Assembly: GCA_039720395.1 (NCBI GenBank)
Contig: CM077831.1
Span: 30,915,695-30,979,694 of the forward strand
Length of the DNA: 64,000 nt
Reading direction: 5' to 3'
Source: Liquidambar formosana
Lineage: Eukaryota > Streptophyta > Magnoliopsida > Saxifragales > Altingiaceae
A program made the position numbers and the translations under genes. The notes below the pieces were generated by a model. The model was not told the origin of the DNA. It searched no databases and worked only from the letters and a program-made list of their open reading frames with translations. The stretch's first letter is position 1. Each line of letters starts with the position of its first letter. Below, one piece after another: positions 10,401-23,300 of the stretch.

Positions 10401-11822
10401 TAAGAAGAGTCACGTAATAACAAGAATTTCTTTTAATAAAAGTGTCATAATTTGTAATGAAATATAATAGAACAAATGGATAAGAAAAAGAAACAGAATA
10501 ACAAAGGCAAAAAGCAACCTAACAAATTATAGGCCCTTATATATTAAATGGCATAAGTGTATTATTATGTATTAATAGAGGTATATATAATAGTAAAAGT
10601 GAGTAGATAATCAGGGTGGGTTCGGGACGGGTTTTTAATGAAAATCCCAACCCTGCTCCAAACCTTAACGGGTTCTTAAAAAAATCCCAAACCCACTCCT
10701 ACCCCATTAAATAGTATTCCAAACCCTTTCAACTAGAAGCGGGATGGGGCAGGGCTCCAAAAAAACCCACCCTGTTTACATCCCTAGTAGTAATAAATAA
10801 ATTATTACAGGCATAAGGGTAAATGTGTCATTTTCATCAAGAAGTTCTATTTCCCTCCTCTAATCCCCTCAAAATTGGAGGGAAGAGGAAAAGTGAAAAT
10901 GAGGGATTTCCTAATCCTCTCCCCCCTTTCCATCCTTCCTCCTTTCCCCTCTACCAAACACACCAAATTACCTTCATTCCTCGCTTTTTCCCTCCTTCCC
11001 TCCCCTTTTCCCCTACCAAACATAGGCTAAAACTTCACCACCATACAATTTTTAAGCCATTGGGAAAACTTGTTTTTATATCAGCCTTATAAGTTCAGGG
11101 CCATGCAATTTTTTAGCCTAGCCCAGTCCATTAAAATTTAAGATTGCCTGGCCCAATGTAGTTCATTAATAATTTAATATTATGAAGGAAAAACGTGAGT
11201 TCAATCTATCTAGTAACATTTATATATGCATATATTTAGATTTGAAAAATTTTCAGCCTAACCCAGTGATTATTTTAACTCATTATTGACAATTTTTTTA
11301 TTTATTTTATAATAATGGTAATAGGATACCGATGTAATGTGGCTAAGAAATCCATTTGCAAGGCTAAGCACTAGCAAAAGAGATGATCTACAAATCAGTG
11401 TCGACCGGTTCAATGGCGATCCACGATCCGAAAGGAATCCCATCAACACCGGATTTTTCTATATCAGATCAAACAATCGGACCATCTCATTGTTTGACAA
11501 GTGGTACGGCCGGAAAAACGAGTCGGCTGGGATGAAAGAGCAAGATGTCTTAGGAAGGCTAATCCAAGAAGGTGTGTTTACGCAATTGGGCCTCAAAGTA
11601 ACGTTCTTGGACACCATCTATTTCAGTGGGTTTTGCCAAGATAGCAGAGATGTTAGAGCTGTGACAACCGTCCATGCAAATTGTTGTCGCAAAATAAGCG
11701 CCAAGCTGGCCGATCTGACGGTCGTCCTTCAAGATTGGAAAAGATTCAAGTCTTATGCCGCGAATGAATCGATCATATTTCAATGGTCTAGCCACATTAA
11801 GTGCAAGACTTCCTGGTCGTAG
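7469..11822 (+). CDS. Nucleotide-diphospho-sugar transferase (PF03407), type II Golgi-type protein
   Basis: Three exons: 7469-7615, 7709-8095 and 11325-11822, all joined in phase 0 with GT-AG introns, giving 343 residues, a usual length for this plant family (related to GT77 arabinosyl/xylosyl transferases). Residues about 10-27 (NLIVLSLLLAGGVLYLC) form one membrane anchor after a short basic tail, as in type II Golgi enzymes. The catalytic domain begins about residue 55; residues 179-181 are the DTD metal and nucleotide-sugar motif within DTDVMWLRNPF, at the very start of exon 3. Family members probably transfer a pentose from a nucleotide sugar to wall polymers; the acceptor is unknown. Intron 2 is 3.2 kb because at least three transposons sit in it. 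A CT run (7349-7375) lies in the presumed 5' UTR. The start is the first ATG before the membrane anchor. Confidence 0.88.
8245..9287. mobile_element. PIF/Harbinger-like element in intron 2, 1.04 kb
   Basis: The ends are inverted repeats (GGTCCTGTTTGGCTAAG against GGCCCTGTTTGGAAAAA read inward), each flanked by TTA (8242-8244 and 9288-9290), the three-base duplication of this superfamily. The interior is AT-rich and non-coding. It accounts for a third of intron 2 of the sugar-transferase gene. Confidence 0.72.
9471..9487. repeat. Short GC-rich palindrome after a CA/TA run
   Basis: CCCGCACAATGCGCGGG is a five-base-arm palindrome just after a (CA)n(TA)n run and ACTAGT. Similar palindromes occur at the ends of some plant rolling-circle elements, but no second end is visible, so the assignment is weak. 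Confidence 0.3.
9792..11027. mobile_element. PIF/Harbinger-like element, 1.24 kb, carrying a nested hAT
   Basis: Terminal inverted repeats TGCTATGTTTGGTGGGG and, read inward, GCCTATGTTTGGTAGGGG. TAA stands on both sides (9789-9791 and 11028-11030). Copy A near 950 has the uninterrupted sequence with a single TAA (gccagccc-TAA-aacttc), an empty site. The purine-rich left arm and pyrimidine-rich right arm are roughly complementary. A second element at 10022-10786 is inserted inside it. Confidence 0.82.
10022..10786. mobile_element. Nested hAT-type non-autonomous element, 765 bp
   Basis: The ends are TAGGGATGTCAACGGGGCGGG and, read inward from the right, TAGGGATGTAAACAGGGTGGG, the signature of a common plant hAT family. 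Eight-base flanks match at seven positions (GTAATAAT at 10014-10021, GTAGTAAT at 10787-10794), the expected hAT target duplication. No transposase is encoded. Confidence 0.87.
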
Positions 11823-12309
11823 CTAATGGAATTTTGGCCTTAATGGTGCTTTTGAATGAGAGATTTAGGGCTAAGGTGGGATTTTAACCTCATTCATTTA
11901 TTATGACTGTCACTATAATTTGGTATTGAAATCTCATCTTAACCTAAATCCCTCCTACAAATCTCTCATCCAAACACATCTCTCTATTTAACTCTTTTTG
12001 GCTTTTATTTTTTTTTTTTTTTACTTCGGAGAAGATCCAATGAAGATATAGAAATTACATTATTTGAAATGTGATGCACGGTTGGCTTAATTTTCTCTTT
12101 TGCATAAACTTGCAAATGATTTCAATATACTTGTTAGAAATAAAATTCCATGACATTGTGCCCTTTTAGCTTGTCAAAGTATCATTTTAGTGTTGGCTTT
12201 GTAATCATTCCATTTCTACTGGGCATCCAAATGTGCGCCGGATTAATGAAATTCATTGAAACATTTGTCATCTTTCCATTACTTTGCACATGCATTTTGT
12301 TATTCATTA

Positions 12310-12651
12310 GGGTCTATTTGGTGTTTGGAAATTAAACAGTTTTAATATTTTTTACATAATATTTAAAACACCAATTAATGATCTTAAATAATTTTCTTTA
12401 AAAGATTGATGATCATCATAACAAAAAGAGTGAAATTTTAAAATATAATTATTTGGTCAATTTCTAAACTTAATCCTATATGACTACTCTTGATGATTTC
12501 AACATTTGAGGCTATAGAATTATTTATTTATTACAGCAGAAGGAGTTAATGGGTAAATTACTCACACTCCAACTCCACTCTAGATTTTCTTTATTATTCA
12601 TTTTTTATGATAAAAAAACTATTCAACTAAACTCCGAATCCATATAAGACC
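12310..12651. mobile_element. Possible Harbinger-like MITE, 342 bp
   Basis: TTA flanks both sides (12307-12309, 12652-12654). The ends GGGTCTATTTGGTGTTTGG and, read inward, GGTCTTATATGGATTCGG are related but imperfect. The duplicated segment ends within its first bases; copy A retains only 'ggttctatttg'. Confidence 0.45.
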
Positions 12652-12849
12652 TTACCGTGTATCGGATCATCTTTGATCTGTTGATGTAATGCACTTTGTT
12701 AGTCTGTTAACCCAAAAAATGAAAAAAATAAAAAAATAAATTTAAAATAAAAATAAAAACCCACTCGGGTACAGCTCTGCCATCGTGGGCAGTGATTAAC
12801 ACAGAAACGGGCCGTTCAGATAGCGACTCAAAACCCCAGCCGGATCTCG

Positions 12850-13016
12850 TCGCTGCTCCTCCTCGTTCATCCTCCCATCGGCTCACCGCTCACGGTCGTT
12901 CTCTCGTGAGAAGCCCTAGCTGAACCCCCTGATCCTCCTCCTCCTCCTCCTCTCTCTCTCTCTACGCTTCTGCTACAAAATTTGAAGGCATTGTGCATCA
13001 GAATTCGTGAGTTCTA
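12850..13016 (+). promoter_or_regulatory. Probable 5' UTR exon of the cofactor A gene
   Basis: A GC-richer stretch with CCT/CT runs (12930-12965), typical of plant leaders, ends at a good donor (TCTAG|GTATGC at 13017). The coding start is 0.8 kb downstream, so the leader would contain one intron ending at 'gatag' or 'catcag' just before 13852. The upstream edge is an estimate. Confidence 0.5.
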
Positions 13017-13851
13017 GGTATGCACTTACCCTCTGTTCTGATGTTCTATGTTGGAAATGGGATTTTGCATCGAAACAAATGGGATATGTTCTTTTGTAAC
13101 CACCACACATGTAGCACCGATTGCATCAATGTCATTGGGTGCTGCCGTGAATTTTATCATTGGTAACCGAGAAACACACTGTTGTGCAGCTTTGGATTGT
13201 GGGGTTTGGGTTGCTAGACTCCCTTTACATTTCTCTTTTGTAGCTTTAAATTGTGGTTGCTTGTAGCCCTGAAATTAAGCTTATAAAGCCATAGAAGAGT
13301 TTTTATGAAACTTTGTAGCCGAAAAAAAAAAAGAAAGAAAGGAAGAAGAGTTTTTATGAAACTTCTCAGAGTCGGAATGCTGTTACCTCTACTGCTTTAA
13401 TTTTTTTTGGATTCTTATCGTTATTTGTTTATATAGAGATCGTTTTAAGATGCATCATATGGGGCTGTGTTATTTTTAAGATAATTACATTTTAGCAAAA
13501 CTAATAGGCACATTTTCTCCTGTTTTCATTTTGGGAATTATCTTCAGTCTTATGGGGGTAAAGATATGAATTGTAGATTTGTTCATCATAATTTATATAA
13601 TGGTAACAATTCCTTTGCTGCTATTTCCCCATGAATAAGGATGCATGGTAAATTTAGTTAGTCCAATGCTGTGATTGTTTTTATGGAATCCACAACATGT
13701 ATTAAATCATGCGGTAGGGAAGTGGCACAGAATGAAGCATGATACAGATTTTTTGACTCACTGAAATTTAATTAAATCATCAGGCTTGTTTTTCCTCTCA
13801 TGGTTTGATACTATGAAAAATGAAGATAGTGTTTCCTTGGATAGGATTAGT

Positions 13852-16642
13852 ATGGCAACCCTTAGGAATCTGAAGATCAAGACAAGTACTTGCAAACGCA
13901 TCATTAAGGAGCTGCATTCCTATGAGAAAGAGGTTGAGAGAGAAGCTGCCAAGACTGCAGACATGAAGGAGAAAGGAGCTGACCCGTATGACCTTAAGCA
14001 ACAGGTATGACTAGGGTTTGCATATGGTAGATTAATGTGGCACTTATTCAAATATATATTTCTATTAGGGTTAACAGCGAAACCATTATCATCGCTTACA
14101 AAATATGTTGTGGAGAGAAGAAAACTTTGATTTTCTCTTCGTACTTGGTGCTTATTGACTATCATTTTGTTAAACCTTGCCTGATATTGAAATAGTCTTA
14201 GTTTCATAGTTCTTTAAATATTCATAATCTTACTCTCTCTTTTTTTCCCTGCATGTAGTCCTATTGTACTTGTGATTTATAATAGTTTTTCATAGTACTC
14301 TTTTGGACATGTATGCTATATTAATGACTCAATTCCTTTTAATATATTACCTAGTTCCTTTGGTATTTAGTTTTGTTAAGCTTCCTCAGATTACATCTAC
14401 AAATGACAACATCTTCAATTATTTATGTCATTTTACCTTTTCACTTTGTGCATCACATTAACCTTGGGTTGCTGAACTTCTATGGCTTACAAATTGCAGA
14501 TATTCGAGTTCCATGTATGAAAAATTGAAAACTGTTATACGTGCCACAAAATTTGCTCATAGTGTCAATTCGTGTGCTTTTTAAAGAAGTGGTTTGATGT
14601 TTATTAGGCCTAGAACATGAAACTGAATTTGTTAGCCACATCTTGTACTCAACATGAATTCCTATTGTCTCAGCAACCCAATACTAGCACGGATAAGGGG
14701 TTGTTTATGTATCTATATCAACCATTTTTTGACTGGTGAACCTCTTCTACCAACACATTTGTAGTTCTGTGGGGCATAAGCAAAAAAATTGTTGAATTTC
14801 CCCTTCTAAGAGCCAAATGCATTATTTTAAAACATTTGAGGCTGACTGTTGCAGATAGCGACTGCATCAGTGATAAGCCTTGATCCAAGCTTGAAGCATG
14901 TGTTATTTCAGTAGAATTGCATCAATTGATTTGCATAAATATCTTATAATTAAATATTGCTTCAGTTGGTAAAGTGCAATCTCCCATATTATTTTTGACT
15001 CTCTGAACGGTTCTGGCAATTGATAAATTGTTTCTGTTGAAACAAGTCAAATTAGCAATTCAAATGAAGAAATAGGAAATTACCTCCTTTTTTTCCCCAA
15101 ATAAAAGAATGCTATTTTTCTTGATTTGTTTGAACAGGAAAATGTGCTGGCTGAATCAAGGATGATGATTCCCGATTGTCGCAAGCGCCTGGAGGCCTCA
15201 CTTGCTGACCTTACAGGAACTTTGGTAAATGTAGATTCTATTGGTGTTAATGTAGATTCTATAGGTGCTGATTGGCATGATTCATGATCTAAAGGGATCA
15301 TAGTTTGTTAGATCCAACAATTTTGTGCTTGAAATTCAGTATCTTGGTGTTACCAAAACTGCATGGTTCCAGTCCCATTGTTTTGGGCTCAAAGACCAGT
15401 GGGAAATTGAAATTCTGTTGACCTACCCTGCCTTAATCTGGCTGGTTGGGGCAACATCCATAAATAGGCTAGAGTCTTAAAGCAAGAATTCACAACCTGG
15501 CGTGTTTGGGCAGGTTGGATTTCCCTTACATTTATTTCATCTTAAACTTTACATTCTCTCTTTGTTGAGTTCCGAACCTAAAGCCTAAGCTATTAGATGG
15601 AGGACCGAAAAAGGTATACGAGCCATAACAAACTCAATATTCAGATGATGTGAGATGTGGGACTTCCCCCAACACTTGAGCCTTGAGTTTGGTACCCACA
15701 TTTACATACAGGAAAAGTTATCAAGATATATAATTAGGATATGGTTGATGTTGGTGTGAGATATCCAAAAATTCAAGGTAGGGTTGGCACCATCCTGTCC
15801 TAGTAGAGGTCCTCTTGCCATTTATAATTTGAGGGTACTGGTACATCTAAAGTGATTAGTAGCCAGTGGATCCAGCTGCCTCTTAATGAGGAGAGATCAA
15901 GCCCCTGCTTAGCGCCCAGCCCAAAAAAGAAAAAAAAAAAAGGTCCTGGTTAGCAGCTTCAAGAAATGCAGTGGGAGTGTAGCCTATGGGGTAGGCTTTT
16001 TTTTTAATTATAATAAAATAATAATAAGAACATTTCCTGTGCCTAGTTGGGGATTTTGAAGATTCCTACAGCATTTCATTAATGAGTTTGATACAATTGA
16101 AAAAAAAGAAAAAAATCCTAAAAAAGATCTGTTCTTGAATTTGAATTTGTGAATTATAGTCCTATTTGCATCTTGCTTTCATGTGGCTGACTGGGAATAT
16201 TTGCACATACATTGTAGGTGGAGGGGCAAGAAACAAACAGTGAAGTGCAAATAGCACTGCCCTTCCTGAAAATGACATTATTTGAGAGTTACTCATAAAA
16301 ACAAATGGACTCATTTAATTGCTATGATATATAAACTAAACTGGCTTCAAGTGCTATTAGGAATATAAGGGAATGAAGGAATGATTTGTATCTCACATGC
16401 TATCCTGATATCCCCTATATCACTATGTGTTTGCTGAGGTGCTTGAAATATGAATTATTCTGATACGAGCTATATTTTGCTGCCACTATAAATTTGATTC
16501 CATCTAAATGAAGTTATGCGTTCACAATATTCATATTCAGGCTGAGTTGGAGGATTTGGAGCAGAATGAAGGCCCAGAAATTGATGAAGCTCGAAGCACC
16601 ATAGCAGAGGTCGAGCAATTCTTTCAAACAACAGAGGTTTAG
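13852..16642 (+). CDS. TFCA: Tubulin-folding cofactor A (KIESEL type)
   Basis: Three coding exons (13852-14004, 15138-15224, 16541-16642), all phase 0 with GT-AG introns, encode 113 residues, the same length as the Arabidopsis protein KIESEL. The sequence MATLRNLKIKTSTCKRIIKE, then LHSYEKEVEREAAKTADMK, GADPYDLKQQ and ENVLAESRMMIPDCRKRL matches this family almost throughout. Cofactor A captures beta-tubulin released from the CCT chaperonin and holds it for heterodimer assembly; it is a three-helix, coiled-coil bundle with no catalytic site. The ATG at 13852 is chosen because upstream in-frame codons from 13786 lie in the leader and do not match the family. The two coding introns are each over 1.1 kb. 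Confidence 0.95.
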
Positions 16643-17645
16643 TCTCCTGACTCTTATCAACGGTGTTGGACTCTGTTAATTGTCATGGGATTTGGCTTGT
16701 TTGCTTTCCCCGTCACAGCCGGAGGGTATGGATTGCTTCTGTGATTGGTTTTGGAACTTATGTTGTCTTCAAAAGCCTTTGTCTCCTGTCTGTTACTTGC
16801 TACTTTATTATATATAATATGAAACATGGAATTTACCCTCCTCATCAGCCATTTGTTCTTACTTGGCACATTTTTTTCGAAGCACTCGATCATTATATAG
16901 GTTATTTAGAAACTATACATGTGCCAACACTGAAAATTTTAAATCTTGGAAAAGCGATGAGTATATCATCATGATTTTCATGATGGTAGGCTATGTTATT
17001 GAAGCATGTGCATAATATGGACCTATTTCTTTGGAATACAGCCTCCCAAGTTTAGAAAAAGGAAGTTGCTTTTCATCATTCTGTAGGATTGTAATTTTCC
17101 CCCAATATAAAGTAAGACCTGTATTATTCCCCACCCACTCCCCTCCCTTTTTTTTTTAAAAAATTATTATTATTATTATTATTTTCATATGATCAACGAG
17201 TTTGAGGGTGGCTCTTCATCATTGGTTTCCGTAGAACAATGTCAATGAGTAGCTATTTCACTGTAGTTAAATTCGTGTTTCTTGTTGGAGGTTCTTTCAT
17301 TTTTATTGTTATTATTCTGGGTAGAATTAGAATGTCACATATTATACAACCCTCCACTTTTTACACATCGTAATATTTTAAATGATATGCAATTTACGTG
17401 ACAAAGAAAAATATATTCATTGGATCATCAACCCCGGTGGCCTGTAAGCATGAGAAGGAAAATTTTGAGGAGCTATGGTGACTGCAAGAATAAAAAATTG
17501 GTATCATCACCCGAAAATATATGGAGATGTTTAGAATTCATTTAGGGCCCGTTCTTCTGCCTGGATTTTCAAAGCCATTTTTCAAGTGTCGACACTTACA
17601 ACTCCTGGGGCTGAAAATTTTTATGATTTCTCGAACCATCATTAA

Positions 17646-17863
17646 CCCTCTATTTGGTTTGTGGAATCTGCCAAGGAAAAAAAGGAGAAGGGAAAAAAAA
17701 TGAGGAGGAAAAAAATGAAAGGAAAAGATGAAATCATATCAAGCCAAAATTATTCCAATCTTCTTATTCTTCTAATTTTTCATTGTAGCCAAGTAAGGGA
17801 AAGTACAATTCCTTATATATATATTTTTTTTTCCTTGATAAAATCCTTAAACCAAATAAAGCC
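17646..17863. mobile_element. Harbinger-like MITE, 218 bp
   Basis: TAA lies on both sides (17643-17645, 17864-17866). The ends CCCTCTATTTGGTTTGTGGA and, read inward, GGCTTTATTTGGTTTAAGGA pair at most positions. The interior is purine-rich and non-coding. Confidence 0.58.
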
Positions 17864-19328
17864 TAAAAGGAAAGGAAAGGGGGGTGTCTCTGATCTTATT
17901 AAGTTAGCACTAATTCAAGCTACTTACATGTGTGGGGGATTGGCACCAGCACTCTTATATAGTCTTATTTGAGTAATGCTACTTCATCTTTAATTATTTT
18001 TTTCCCACAAAATAGTGTGGCAACAATCACATCAAAACATGATGATTTTGGTGTTTTTTAGATGTATGCTACGCAAGAACCCATGTGATGCCACATTAGT
18101 AGAGAAAAAACCAAGGTTTGACAATGTTTTTCCTTTATTTTAAGGGAAATGATGGCATGACAAACAAAAGCAATAACAGTCAAATTATAGCCACAAAAAA
18201 AAATAATAAATCTTTAATTTTTTTAAGTGGGTTTAAATCCTATTTGTGACCATAATTTAACTATGACAGTCTATGCATACTAGTACAGTCCCTTATTTTA
18301 AATAGTTTATAGCATTCCATGTCACATGTCATGTAGGCATGACCTACATATTAATAACAATAGTGGGGTGAACTGTGAGCATAACCTGAGTCAATTGCCA
18401 TGTTACCCATTGCATCAGGAAATTGATGAGAGATATATAAAAATTATGATAGCATTTTCCAAATTATAAAGATTAGTTTTTGAAACACATCGCAATATGC
18501 AATAATACCTATTAGCTCGATTCACCTATTTTACTTAGTTAGAAATTGATCAATTTTATTTCCCAATTAACGTAATTCCTTAAAAAAAAAAAAGAAAAAG
18601 AAAAAGAAAAAAGAAAGAAAGAAACAAGAATAGCATAGATAACAAATGACTACTGTTTATGATTCAAAATCCCTATATTTGAAATTTGGTTTTTTACTAT
18701 CAAATGCATGAGTTTGTGAATGGATTATATATGGCATGAGATTTGTCTGGATCCAAATTTTGATAGAATAGGATTTGAAATACCCACAGTGTCGCCGAAG
18801 AAATAAAAATAAAAATAAAAAGGGATTTTTTTATGTTTGCCTTACAGTTAATAAACCAATCATTGCATGGGAAGTTGTGAAAATGCATAGAAAATGGTAA
18901 AAGTTGTTTGGAAGAGTATGAAAATGCTTAAGAAATTGTGCAATCACATTTCTTCATATAATGATTGGCTTATTAATTACAGTTTAACATGTGCTTTAGG
19001 GCACACACTAAGAAAACCTGAATAAAAATGCTTTGTAATGAAAAAAAAAAACATGGTGTTAACCTGGTACTTGGTAGGGGTTTATGCTCACTTGATGAGA
19101 TTGGCCAAGCTTACCAAAAATCTAGATCATATAGTTTAGACAAAAACCCTTTAGGAAAAGAAAAAAAATATGGCTTCACTAATCCACCCGCTAATGACAT
19201 TTGTAATCTAGTAACATTTATTTCACTTATTAAGTGAGTGATTGTTTTTGTTAAGTGAGTGATAGTTAATTTAAGAGAAAAACATTGATACTCATTTGTT
19301 GATATTAAGAAATATTAGAATAAAGATA

Positions 19329-19599
19329 CTCCCTTCGTCCTACAAAGATAGGTTAAGTTTGACAAATCACGGAATTTAAAAAAAGGGTCATCATTGCATT
19401 GAGTTATATTAATTAAACTTCATCTTTCCAAAAATACCCTCAACTTTTTTGTATTGGGTTTTGTGTTAAAAGTTATCATTGAAATAACAAAGAGTATTAT
19501 AAAAACTTATAAAAATAATAATTTGACTTTTCAAAGTGGATAAATATTTTAGGACAAAAAAAATTCTAAGTATGACCTATATTGATAAGATGGAAGGAC
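19329..19599. mobile_element. Stowaway-like MITE, 271 bp
   Basis: It starts CTCCCTTCGTCCTACAAAGA after TA and ends ATAAGATGGAAGGAC before TA, an eroded form of the Stowaway end CTCCCTCCGTCC. TA is the Tc1/mariner duplication. Matching inner bases (ACAAAGATAGG.. and CCTATATTGATAAG) support the pairing. Confidence 0.62.
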
Positions 19600-20013
19600 T
19601 AATATCTATCTATTGTTATTAAAAAGAAAAAGAAAAAAAAAAAAAACAAAAAAAATGCTACACTAATCCACCCAATCATAAACCTTGCTCTAGTCCGGAC
19701 ATCCCACGTGTCATACTAATCACTCACACCCACACTTCGGTCCAAGTGAAACACCCTTGGTTCTATTTTATCTCATATTCTTTCCATATATTAACTGCGA
19801 CCTAGGGTTTCAACTTTCAAGTCTATCTCCGAGACTCAAACCTCTCTCCAGCTCTCATCAATTTCCTCTCTATTTATAGGATTTTCGATTTCTCTTTTTC
19901 TATATAATCTATCTATCTAGGGTTTCGAATTTTTTTCTGATTAGGGTTTCGATTCGTTCTATTATCGTACGCTTCACAATTCGTGAAGTTTCGACCTTTT
20001 GATCTCTGCAACG

Positions 20014-20329
20014 ATGCCTCCGCGAACGGTGAAGAGGGGGACGGCCGCCCCCGGGCCGAAGCGAACGCCTAGAGCGACCCGAGGGACGCCGAAGGTCCAG
20101 AACCAGCCAGAAATGGTGGAAGAATCGGTGACAGTTGAGGAAGTTTCGGTCTCTGTGGTTGAAGTTACGGAGGAGGTGAGAGTTGAGGAGGTTGTCGTTG
20201 AAGAAAAGCCTGTAGAGAAGGTTTCGGAACCAGAACCGGAACCTGAAGCGGAACCAGAGCCGGAACGGAAATCGGAGGCGAAGGGATTGCCCCCTGCGAA
20301 GAGTAAGTTTTCTTCTTTCTTTCATGGTG

Positions 20330-20370
<41 letters not shown>

Positions 20371-23300
20371 TTTCAGATCTGATGAAATTGAGCTTCATTT
20401 ATACATGTATTCATGTGTATCATTACATAAACACACGCAATCACATAATTATGTAAAGCCACAAAGGCTCACATGTTTTTTGTTTTTTTTCCTCGTGTAG
20501 ATTGGATCAGATTAATCTCCATATATTAAATTTTTTCTTCTCGATGATTATTTTTCCCTATATTGTTTTGGGTTTGGGTTGTTTCGGTTACCTTTGAGGG
20601 GATTTAATTATTTTGTTGTTTTGTTTGATGGCTTAAACTTGTTTTCAAGGTTGTATATTCATGGTTATGTATTGATGAAGGGTCTTTTTGGTGAGTGGGT
20701 AATATATTTTATACTTGAAAAGGATTAGATCGTCTACCAATATTTCTTATTTAATTGCATTTTAAGTTCCCTTTAGGGTAATGGGAACTTATAAACTCTG
20801 TTGACTGGGCTAGATCATCTACCTTTTTTTATGGCAGAGGAAGATGAGGTGAAAGAATCGGTAGACGAATATGAAAAAGATGAACGATTAGAGCTAGAGG
20901 ATAATGATCCTGAATATGAACCTGAAGAATTTGGTGGGGTGGATTATGATGAAAAGGAAATTGAACAAGAGGTTGTTCAGGAGGAGGGAGATGAAGGAGA
21001 GGAAGAACTTGAGGAGGAGAATATAGGTGAAGAGGAAGAGGGTGATATGGCTGAGGAGGAAATGGAAGATGTTCCTGAGGAACTTGAAGGTGAAGAGGAT
21101 GATGGGCATGCTGGTGAGGATCAGGAGCATGCAGAGTTGGTTGATGCAGAGGAGGAGGAGCACCACAAAGTTTACAAGGAGAGGCGCAAGAGAAAGGAGT
21201 TTGAAGTATTTGTTGGGGGCTTAGACAAAGATGCAACTGAGCCTGACCTTAGGAAGGTCTTCAGTGAAGTTGGTGAAGTTACTGAAGTCAGGCTCATGAT
21301 GAACCCACAAACTAAGAAGAACAAGGGGTTTGCATTCTTGCGTTTTGCTACTGTAGAACAAGCAAAACGAGCAGTGACAGAGCTAAAAAATCCAGTGGTA
21401 TTTTCTTTATCTTGTTATGGTTTGAATGGAAACTAAGTTCACTTTATATCCTCACTTATTATTCTTTACAACCATATAATTCCAGGTCAATGGGAAACAG
21501 TGTGGTGTTACTCCAAGTCAAGACAGCGACACCCTTTTTCTTGGTAACATATGCAAAATATGGACAAAGGAAGCTGTAAGTGCATTGGAGTATTTAATGT
21601 CTCCATCAACTTATCTTTATTTCTAGCTATCAGGAGTAGGTGTATACCTGACGGTTTGAAATTGACTTTGGTTCCAGTTGAAAGAGAAGTTGAAACATTA
21701 TGGAGTTGATAATGTTGAGGATTTGACATTGGTTGAAGATAGTAACAATGAGGGAATGAATCGGGGGTTTGCCTTTTTGGAGTTTTCGTCTCGTTCAGAT
21801 GCTATGGATGCTTTTAAGCGTCTTCAGAAGAGAGATGTTGTGTTTGGGGTTGATAGGCCTGCAAAGGTTTCATTTGCAGATTCCTTCATTGATCCGGGTG
21901 ATGAGATCATGGCACAGGTAAACTTTTGGATCTAACTTTCCGAATTCACTAAAGATCATGATGACTGGTTAGCTCTGTTTTGTTCATGCTGTATTTTGAT
22001 GGATATGGTTAGACATATAGGGGTGCTAGTAACATCTTGTAATGGCTGTAAGCATGTAGACCATTTTTTAAAGTGAAGATGGTATTTTGGATATATGCTT
22101 CAACCCTTCAACCTTCTCTTTTTTACCTGTTTTAAATTTTCCTATAGTATCTCCTGTGACCAAACAAGCCTAGTGAATGAGATTTGTTAGAATACAGTGT
22201 TTTTAGAACTTTCTGTTATAATTTTGTGGTCATTCTGCAACTAGATCCATGCCCTTGTTTGTTAAATTTTTAGATAGTATTGCTGACCACATTTTGTAAG
22301 TTCAGGTTAAAACAGTATTTGTGGATGGTCTGCCTGCTTCATGGGATGAGGAACGTGTTCGGGAGCTTCTCAAGAAATATGGTGGGATTGAAAAGATTGA
22401 GCTTGCCCGTAATATGCCATCTGCGAAGAGAAAGGATTTTGGCTTTGTTACATTTGATAGTCATGACGCAGCTGTGACTTGTGCAAAGAGCATTAACAAT
22501 GCAGAGTTGGGTGAAGGAGACAATAAGGTTTGTTTTGGTGCTTAACAGTTCATGGCATTTATACCTTTTTTGTAAAAATGGCTTTGGATGTGGGCATCAA
22601 TTGCATGGCTTTGTCTAAGTTATAGTCTCATTTCAGGCTAAAGTTAGGGCCAGACTGTCAAGACCACTTCAGAGAGGTAAAGGTAAATATATTGCACGTG
22701 GAGATTTTCGGTCTGTTCGTACTCCTGGACGAGGTGTCAGGGGTTCGTGGGGTCGTCCAGCACCACGTAGCTTTCCTGGGCGTGGAGGAAGAGGAATTGG
22801 AAGTCGTCTTCCACCAGCCACTGTTAAGAGGCCTGTTGGATTTAGAGACAGGCGTCCAGTTATGGCCATGCCAGCTAGAGGCAGGCCAATGGCTCCTCTG
22901 TCAAGGTCCTATGACAGGAGAGCACCTGGTATGCATCAATTCAATATTTTATCTTGTTTCTGTACCTACAGCTGCATGGATAAATTATTCCTTGCTGTCC
23001 CTTCCTTGACAGTTCCTTCATACCCCAAGAGTGGCTTGAAGAGGGATTATGGTCGGCATGAAGAGCTGCCTCCAAGGAGCAGAGCAGTTGCAGAGTATGG
23101 TTCCCGGATTGCCCCTGAGAGACGCTCATCGTACAGAGATGATTACTCTTCTCGTGGGTCTGGATACGCCGATCTGCCTAGAAGTACATCTCGTAGTACT
23201 ACAAGGAGAGCTTATTTAGATGATGGTTATGGGCAAAGGTTTGAAAGGCCTCCTCCAAGTTACCGTGAAGGACGTGCCCGTGATTATGACTCTATGGCTG

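Larger units (their letters stand above)
9657..12322 (+). repeat. Copy B of the duplicated segment (intact locus)
   Basis: This is the counterpart of 844-2641: intron-2 tail, exon 3 and 3' flank of the sugar-transferase gene. It lacks the Mutator-like MITE of copy A and carries its own insertion at 9792-11027. Similarity ends just after 'attagggtctatttg', at the edge of the MITE at 12310. Confidence 0.85.
17100..19800. other. Intergenic stretch, no gene seen
   Basis: AT-rich spacer between two plus-strand genes. It holds two MITEs (17646-17863, 19329-19599), an (ATT)n run near 17160-17183 and A-rich runs near 18580-18625 and 19620-19655. No open frame resembles a protein family. Confidence 0.5.

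Noticed and set aside
13786..13851. Upstream in-frame start for cofactor A
   Set aside because: Residues before MATLRNLKIK do not match the family, and the known protein length (113) fits the ATG at 13852.
20829..21236. Minus-strand 135-codon frame over the acidic exon of the RRM gene
   Set aside because: It is the antisense shadow of a Glu/Asp-rich coding region (His/Leu/Pro-rich) and has no family match.
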